From positions 186,001-250,000 of the forward strand of contig NZ_CP042829.1 in assembly GCF_008838325.1 (NCBI RefSeq): a DNA stretch of 64,000 bases, in the 5' to 3' direction. The notes below the pieces were generated by a model. That model saw nothing but the letters and a program-made list of their open reading frames with translations, had not been told where the DNA came from and made no database searches. The position numbers and the translations under genes are program-made. This stretch comes from Tepidiforma bonchosmolovskayae (GTDB taxonomy: Bacteria > Chloroflexota > Dehalococcoidia > Tepidiformales > Tepidiformaceae). Below are positions 59,558-64,000 of this stretch, in pieces (the first letter of the stretch is position 1; every line of letters begins with the position of its first letter).

Positions 59558-60754
59558 ATGACCGCTGAAACCGGCACCCGAACATCCCCCGACCGGTATA
59601 TCTCGCGCCGCATGCAGGCCGTTCCCCCAAGCGGCATCCGGCGGTTTTTCGACCTGCTGAGCACGATCGAGGATGTGATTTCGCTGGGCGTGGGCGAGCC
59701 CGACTACGTCACCCCGGAGCCGTTCCGGCGGGCCGCAATTGCGAGCATTGAGCGGGGCGACACGCATTACACCTCGAACTATGGCCTGCTGGAGCTGCGG
59801 GAGCGGCTCGCCGCCCACATCGAGCGGCTGTACGGCGTCCGGTACGACCCGAGGAGCGAGATTGTGGTCACGTCCGGTTCGAGCGAGGGGCTCGACATCG
59901 CAATGCGGGCCCTGATCGACCCCGGCGACGAGGTGCTCTGCGCGGACCCGAGCTACGTGGCGTACATGCCGGTCACGGTGATGGCCGGGGGAGTGTTCGT
60001 TCCGGTGCCGACGCGGCAGGAGGACGACTTCCGGCTGCTGCCGGGCCCGCTTGAAGCGGCGGTCACGCCGCGCTCGCGCGTGCTGCTGCTCGGCTACCCG
60101 GCGAACCCGACCGGGGCAACGATGTCGCGAGAGGACCTCGCCGCGGTCGCCGAAGTTGCGGAACGGCACGACCTTGCGGTGATCAGCGACGAGCTGTACG
60201 ACCGGATGACCTACGAGGGCGAGCACACCTGCTTCGCCTCGCTGCCGGGGATGCGCGAGCGGACGGTGCTCCTCGGCGGGTTCAGCAAGGCGTACGCGAT
60301 GACAGGGTGGCGGCTCGGATGGGTGGCGGCGCCGGCACCAATCGCCGAAGCGCTGATGAAGGTGCACCAGTACGTGATGATGTCAGCACCGACGGCGTCG
60401 CAGTACGCGGCCATTGCGGCCCTGGACGAGGGCGAGGCGTTCGTGACCGAGATGGTGGCGGAGTACAACCGGCGGCGCCGGCTGATCGTCGACGGGTTTC
60501 GGGCGGTCGGGCTCCCGACGTTCGAGCCGCGGGGCGCCTTCTATGCGTTCCCGGACATTCGGGTCACCGGGCTGACCAGCCTCGAGTTCAGCGAGCTGCT
60601 GCTGACCGAGGAGCGCGTGGCGGTGGTGCCGGGCAGTGCATTCGGGGCGTGCGGCGAAGGGCACGTGCGGGCGTGCTACGCCAGCGGCTTTGAGCAGATT
60701 GAGCGGGCGCTGGAGCGCATCGGACGGTTTGTGCAGCGGCACCGGGCGGGGTAG
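59558..60754 (+). CDS. PLP-dependent aminotransferase, class I/II
   Basis: 398 residues with AAGGAGGAG before the ATG. PLP-binding features: VTSGSSEGLDIAMRALIDPG, NPTGATMSRE, SDELYDRMTY, and the Schiff-base lysine at 244 in GGFSKAYAMTGWRLGW. The C-terminal Arg is in ACYASGFEQIERALERI-type context. It belongs with the Asp/Ala/aromatic aminotransferases (AlaA/AspC-like) and uses glutamate or a related donor; the exact pair is open. A leader-like Ala-rich frame and hairpin lie upstream. A strong terminator follows. Confidence 0.93.
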   Translation: MTAETGTRTSPDRYISRRMQAVPPSGIRRFFDLLSTIEDVISLGVGEPDYVTPEPFRRAAIASIERGDTHYTSNYGLLELRERLAAHIERLYGVRYDPRSEIVVTSGSSEGLDIAMRALIDPGDEVLCADPSYVAYMPVTVMAGGVFVPVPTRQEDDFRLLPGPLEAAVTPRSRVLLLGYPANPTGATMSREDLAAVAEVAERHDLAVISDELYDRMTYEGEHTCFASLPGMRERTVLLGGFSKAYAMTGWRLGWVAAPAPIAEALMKVHQYVMMSAPTASQYAAIAALDEGEAFVTEMVAEYNRRRRLIVDGFRAVGLPTFEPRGAFYAFPDIRVTGLTSLEFSELLLTEERVAVVPGSAFGACGEGHVRACYASGFEQIERALERIGRFVQRHRAG

Positions 60755-60785
60755 CGCAGCCCGCGCCCTGGGGCTGCGCCGTTTT
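60754..60785 (+). terminator. Terminator after the aminotransferase
   Basis: GCGCAGCCC (60754-60762) and GGGCTGCGC (60771-60779) form a 9-bp stem with an 8-nt loop, followed by CGTTTTC. It begins at the last base of the stop codon. Confidence 0.8.
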
Positions 60786-60885
60786 CGTGCCAGATAGCGA
60801 GCCCCGCTCGAACGACCTTCCCCGGATATACAGGGCTGATGGTAGGATTCGGCGCCATCGATAGCACCGAGAAGGAGGCCGAACC

Positions 60886-61278
60886 ATGAGGGGTCGATGG
60901 GGTCGCCGGGCGTGGCTCGCAGGGACGGCGACAGTACTGCTGGCCACCGCAGCCTGCGGAGGCGGCGGCAGCGAGAAGACCGAGGTGAAACTCGAGAACG
61001 TGAATCCGAACGTCTCGACGCCCGCTGCGGCCGCCGAGCGTCCGGTCCAGGAGATCAAGGTCACCGACCAGGGCTGCGACCCGGCGAACGTGACGATCAA
61101 GGCACGGACACGGGTCATCTGGAAGTGGCAGAACACGTCAACGCCGATCGCTATCCTCCTGGCGGGGCAGAAGTCGCCGGAGCAGACGACCGGCGAGTAC
61201 CAGCGCGACTTCGACCAGGGCGGGGTCAGCTTCCCCTACCAGTGCGGGCCGATGACCGGGCGCATCGTGGTCGAATAG
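60886..61278 (+). CDS. Cupredoxin-like lipoprotein without copper-ligand histidines
   Basis: 130 residues. A lipoprotein signal peptide ends at LLATAACGGGG (Cys24), with a flexible Gly/Ser linker. The mature part resembles a cupredoxin: VTDQGCDPANVTIKARTRVIWKWQN, then FPYQCGPMTGRIVVE in place of the usual C-terminal Cys-His-Met copper loop. The protein contains no histidine at all, so a normal type 1 copper site is impossible. Cys64 and Cys120 could form a disulfide. TAGGAT at 60843-60848 is a likely -10 and AAGGAGG is the ribosome binding site. Confidence 0.8.
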   Translation: MRGRWGRRAWLAGTATVLLATAACGGGGSEKTEVKLENVNPNVSTPAAAAERPVQEIKVTDQGCDPANVTIKARTRVIWKWQNTSTPIAILLAGQKSPEQTTGEYQRDFDQGGVSFPYQCGPMTGRIVVE

Positions 61279-61311
61279 CGGGACGCGGGAACCGCCGGTG
61301 CGGGGCGCGGG

Positions 61312-62853
61312 TCAGAGCCCGTAGCGGTCTGGCCGGGTCCGGAGCCATTCGCCGACCATCTCGCCAATCATGATGCTGGTGAGGTTGGTGTTGGCGCGGG
61401 GCACCGTGGGCATGATGCTGGCATCGGCGACAACGAGACCTTCGGTGCCGTGGACGCGGCCGTACTGGTCCACGACGGCGCCGGCGTCGTCCGCGGGGCC
61501 CATGGGGGCAGTTGCGCAGGGGTGGTACCCGCTCGCTGCGAACCGGAGCAGCAGCTGACCGATGACCTCATCGGAGAGGTCGCGGGTGACGTCCGGGAAA
61601 ACGATGCGGTCAACCAGCGCGCCGAGCGGGCCGGTCGTGACGAAACGCAGGGCATCGCGGAAGCAGGCGATAAGCCTGCGGCGGTCTTCCGCATCCTCGC
61701 AGAAGCGATTTTCGATGATCGGGGCAGCGTGCGGGTCCGCCGACGGGAGGCGGAGGGTGCCGGTGCCGTTGACCTGCTCGAGGACCGCGGCGACGGCGAT
61801 CGCCTGGAGCGGGCCGCCGCCGCGGGGTGAAAACGAGAACGCTTCGACCTGGAGGTCGTTGCGGTACGGGCTGGCGGGGGCGGTGTACCGCAGGATGGTC
61901 TGCACGATCGGCTGGTCGGGGTCGAGGATTGCGGGGTTGCGGACGGTCGCGACGACAGCGAGCGCGGGGTGGTCGCTCAGGCGGGTGCCCACGCCGGGGG
62001 CGAGGCGGACGGGTTCGATGCCGAGACGGGCGAGCTCCGCGGCAGGGCCGATGCCGGAGCGGAGCAGGATAGCCGGCGAATGGATCGCGCCGGCGCTGAG
62101 GACGATGAGCCGGCCGCGCAGGGTCTCGACCGCGCCATCGCGTTCGACCTCGACTCCCACCGCCCGGCGGCCCTCGAAGAGGACCCGGCGGGTGAGCGCG
62201 AGCGGGAGGATGCGGAAGTTCGGACGGGCGCGGGCAGGCGCCAGGTAGCCGATTGCGGTGGAGATGCGCAGCCTGCCGATTTTGTTCATCGGGTGGGGGC
62301 CGGCGCCCCAGGAATCGGGCGCGTTGGCGTCGTCGCAGCGGGGATAGCCGAGCTCGTCGGCGGTTTCGAGCCACGCCTGGTGGACCTTCGTGAGTTCGTC
62401 CCAGCGGTAGCGGCGGATGGTGATCGGTCCGGCGTCGCCGTGGTAGGGGCGGTCGCCGAAATCGAGGTCGCGCTCGAGGCGCCGAAACGCGGGAAGCACC
62501 TTCTCCCAGGCCCATTCGGGATTGCCGGCGGCGGCCCAGCCGTCGTAGTCCTCGGGGACTCCGCGAAGGGCGATCGTGGTATTGACGGCGCTGGAGCCGC
62601 CGGTCACGCGCCCGCGAGGGAAGGGCTGACTTCGCCCGGCGACGGTCGGCTGGTAGGTGAGGCCCCAGTCGTGGGCGGTGTAGGAGTTGTTGTGGCTGTT
62701 GACGAGGTCGAACGGGAGCCGGGAGAGGTCCGGGTAATCGGGACCGGCCTCGATCAGGAGCACCGAACGGCGCGGGTCTTCGGCGGCGCGGGCGGCGATG
62801 ACGGCCCCGGACGAGCCGGCGCCGACGACGATGATATCGAAGGGTTCATCCAT
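61312..62853 (-). CDS. GMC family FAD-dependent oxidoreductase
   Basis: 513 residues. The FAD-binding motif IIVVGAGSSGAVIAAR opens the protein. GMC signature 1 is FPRGRVTGGSSAVNTTIALRG and signature 2 is SAGAIHSPAILLRSGIGPA. The catalytic His is in SGYHPCATAPMG and the Asn/His partner in PRANTNLTSIMIGE. Members oxidise alcohols (choline, glucose, polyethylene glycol, aryl alcohols); the substrate here is unknown. It is convergent with the lipoprotein gene and divergent from the acyl-CoA synthetase gene. CGAGGAGG lies 7 nt before the ATG. Confidence 0.93.
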   Translation of the reverse strand: MDEPFDIIVVGAGSSGAVIAARAAEDPRRSVLLIEAGPDYPDLSRLPFDLVNSHNNSYTAHDWGLTYQPTVAGRSQPFPRGRVTGGSSAVNTTIALRGVPEDYDGWAAAGNPEWAWEKVLPAFRRLERDLDFGDRPYHGDAGPITIRRYRWDELTKVHQAWLETADELGYPRCDDANAPDSWGAGPHPMNKIGRLRISTAIGYLAPARARPNFRILPLALTRRVLFEGRRAVGVEVERDGAVETLRGRLIVLSAGAIHSPAILLRSGIGPAAELARLGIEPVRLAPGVGTRLSDHPALAVVATVRNPAILDPDQPIVQTILRYTAPASPYRNDLQVEAFSFSPRGGGPLQAIAVAAVLEQVNGTGTLRLPSADPHAAPIIENRFCEDAEDRRRLIACFRDALRFVTTGPLGALVDRIVFPDVTRDLSDEVIGQLLLRFAASGYHPCATAPMGPADDAGAVVDQYGRVHGTEGLVVADASIMPTVPRANTNLTSIMIGEMVGEWLRTRPDRYGL

Positions 62854-62951
62854 GGCGGCCTCCTCGGCGAGGGACTGTACCGGCCGGGCGGGTGGGATGC
62901 ACGGACCGGTTCCCGTACAATCCGCACACCATCCGTTTCCGCGAGGCGTTC

Positions 62952-63650
62952 ATGTCGTTCGAATCCGTGCTGGCGCAGGCGCGCGCCGAGGGGCGCACCC
63001 TGCTGACCGAAGTTGAGGCGAAGTCGCTGCTGGAGGAGGCGGGCGTGCCGGTGGCCACCACGACGCTGGCCCGCACCCGCGAGGAGGCCCAGGAGCAGGC
63101 CGAACGGCTTGGGTACCCGGTGGTGCTGAAGGTCGTCTCGCCAGACATCGCCCACAAGTCGGACGTCGGCGGCGTGAAGCTGAACCTGGCCAGCCGTGAA
63201 GCTGTCGGCCAGGCCTTCGATGAGATTCTCGCGAGCGCGGCCCAGGCTGTCCCCGGGGCGCGCATCACCGGGGTGGCGGTCCAGCACATGGCGCCCCAGG
63301 GCACCGAGGTGATCGTCGGCATGACGACTGACCCGCAATTCGGGCCGGTCATGATGTTCGGGCTGGGCGGCATCATGGTCGAAGTGCTGAAGGATGTCTC
63401 CTTCCGGCTGGTGCCGCTCGAGGAGAAGGATGCGCGGGAGATGATCGACGAGATCAAAGGGCGCCCGGTGCTTTCCGGGGTGCGCGGGCAGCCGCCGGCC
63501 GACATCGATGCGCTGACCCGGACGATCCTGAAGGTCTCGGAGTTCGTCGAGCAGCACCCGGAGGTGAAGGAGCTGGACCTCAACCCGGTGTTCGCCTACC
63601 CGGACGGGGCGCTCGCGGTGGACGCCCGCATCATCATCGGCGAGGCATAG
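62952..63650 (+). CDS. Acetate--CoA ligase (ADP-forming) beta-type subunit, ATP-grasp
   Basis: 232 residues. The ATP-grasp_5 fold of ADP-forming acyl-CoA synthetases: LLTEVEAKSLLEEAGVPVATT, YPVVLKVVSPDIAHKSDVGGVKL, GTEVIVGMTTDPQFGPVMMFGLGG and KELDLNPVFAYPDG. The length matches separate beta subunits of archaeal-type enzymes. It uses ATP or makes it by interconverting acyl-CoA and acid plus ADP/ATP. The alpha-like CoA-binding gene starts 31 bp downstream, so the pair is split. TACAAT at 62916-62921 may be the -10. The ribosome binding site is weak. Confidence 0.9.
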   Translation: MSFESVLAQARAEGRTLLTEVEAKSLLEEAGVPVATTTLARTREEAQEQAERLGYPVVLKVVSPDIAHKSDVGGVKLNLASREAVGQAFDEILASAAQAVPGARITGVAVQHMAPQGTEVIVGMTTDPQFGPVMMFGLGGIMVEVLKDVSFRLVPLEEKDAREMIDEIKGRPVLSGVRGQPPADIDALTRTILKVSEFVEQHPEVKELDLNPVFAYPDGALAVDARIIIGEA

Positions 63651-63681
63651 GCAGGCAGGGGCCTGCCGGGAGGGCAGCAGC

Positions 63682-64000
63682 ATGGCGGTTCCGGGGCACC
63701 GGCTCGACCGGATGTTCAACCCGAAGGTCGTGGCCGTGATTGGCGATAAGGGGCCGGGCTACATGTGGCTCCACAACAACCTGCCGCTCAAGGAGCGCGG
63801 CGGTCGACTCTATTCGGTCCAGCTGGATGAGAAGGAGATCCCCGGGATTGAGGCGCTCGGGGTGCAGAACTTCAAATCGGTGCTGGAGGTCCCGGAGCCG
63901 ATTGACTATGCACTCGTCGCGGTTCCGCGGCAGGTTTCGCCGTACGTCTTGAAGGACCTCATCGCTGCAGGGGCGGGCGGCGCCGGGTTCTTCACCTCGG
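63682..64000 (+). CDS. ADP-forming acyl-CoA synthetase alpha-type (CoA-binding) subunit, 3' end cut off by window
   Basis: ATG 63682 has GGGAGGG 7-8 nt upstream. The frame stays open to the window end (106 codons). The visible part is a CoA-binding Rossmann domain: DRMFNPKVVAVIGDKGPGYM, RLYSVQLDEKEIPGIEALG and DYALVAVPRQVSPYVLKDL. This matches the N-terminus of acetate--CoA ligase (ADP-forming) alpha subunits. The catalytic His domain lies beyond the window. The order beta then alpha, 31 bp apart, indicates one operon. Confidence 0.85.
   Translation, partial: MAVPGHRLDRMFNPKVVAVIGDKGPGYMWLHNNLPLKERGGRLYSVQLDEKEIPGIEALGVQNFKSVLEVPEPIDYALVAVPRQVSPYVLKDLIAAGAGGAGFFTS

Noticed and set aside
1-64000. 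CRISPR array, insertion sequence or integrase-type mobile element
   Set aside because: No regularly spaced repeats, transposase or integrase genes were seen; the tRNA cluster shows no adjoining integrase.

Overview
The window is 64 kb of high-GC bacterial chromosome with dense coding and short gaps. GTG and TTG starts are common, and each of the three tRNA genes encodes its 3' CCA. The gene mix suggests a Chloroflexota member, perhaps Tepidiforma-like (Dehalococcoidia): a Tad pilus locus without a secretin, a single-chain acyl-CoA carboxylase, an SCO1664-family protein, GatC-GatA, and a PyrR-controlled pyr operon. That placement is inferred from gene content, not from a marker tree. I see no CRISPR array, insertion sequence, rRNA gene or clear prophage.

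Layout: 1-2.0 kb holds the end of an ABC1/UbiB kinase, a J-like membrane protein without HPD, and a TetR regulator. 2.0-11.2 kb is the pyrimidine operon (pyrR-pyrB-pyrC-carA-GNAT-membrane protein-carB-pyrK). It is preceded by a leader with a close match to the PyrR-binding RNA and a terminator whose 3' arm carries the pyrR Shine-Dalgarno. 11.2-17.3 kb carries a CinA-C protein, PhzF, an SCO1664-family protein, an acyl-CoA synthetase and a TrkH/TrkA potassium system. 17.3-17.7 kb has tRNA-Gln, tRNA-Leu and tRNA-Gly on the minus strand. 17.7-31.3 kb includes a Cys-rich protein, a QueD-like enzyme, a P-loop/DRTGG protein, PcrA, MscS, HxlR, IlvD, a His-rich membrane protein, the carboxylase and an isoprenylcysteine-methyltransferase-like protein.

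31.3-40.6 kb is a Tad (Flp) pilus locus: flp, tadE, a von Willebrand A protein, cpaB, cpaE, cpaF, tadB, tadC, with a prepilin peptidase on the opposite strand. A structured leader with GEMM-like features precedes flp. 40.6-48.8 kb holds MarR divergent from a luciferase-like oxidoreductase, then pgi-malQ-aldo/keto reductase-TPP enzyme. 48.8-50.7 kb has two tandem small Cys4 proteins and a sulfurtransferase. 50.8-55.7 kb has a class A penicillin-binding protein divergent from gatC-gatA. 55.7-64 kb has a membrane Mrr-like nuclease, an amidase, a methyltransferase, an Ala-rich mini-ORF with a hairpin ahead of an aminotransferase, a His-free cupredoxin-like lipoprotein, a GMC oxidoreductase and a split ADP-forming acyl-CoA synthetase.

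Five observations stand out: the Ala-rich leader ORF upstream of the aminotransferase (possible attenuation); a phage-tail-type module inserted in the Tad von Willebrand protein; the folded leader before flp; the tandem Cys4 paralogs; and a recurring TANNNT box 5-8 nt before start codons, which suggests leaderless transcripts. All coordinates and motifs were read by eye; no database search or folding program was run.
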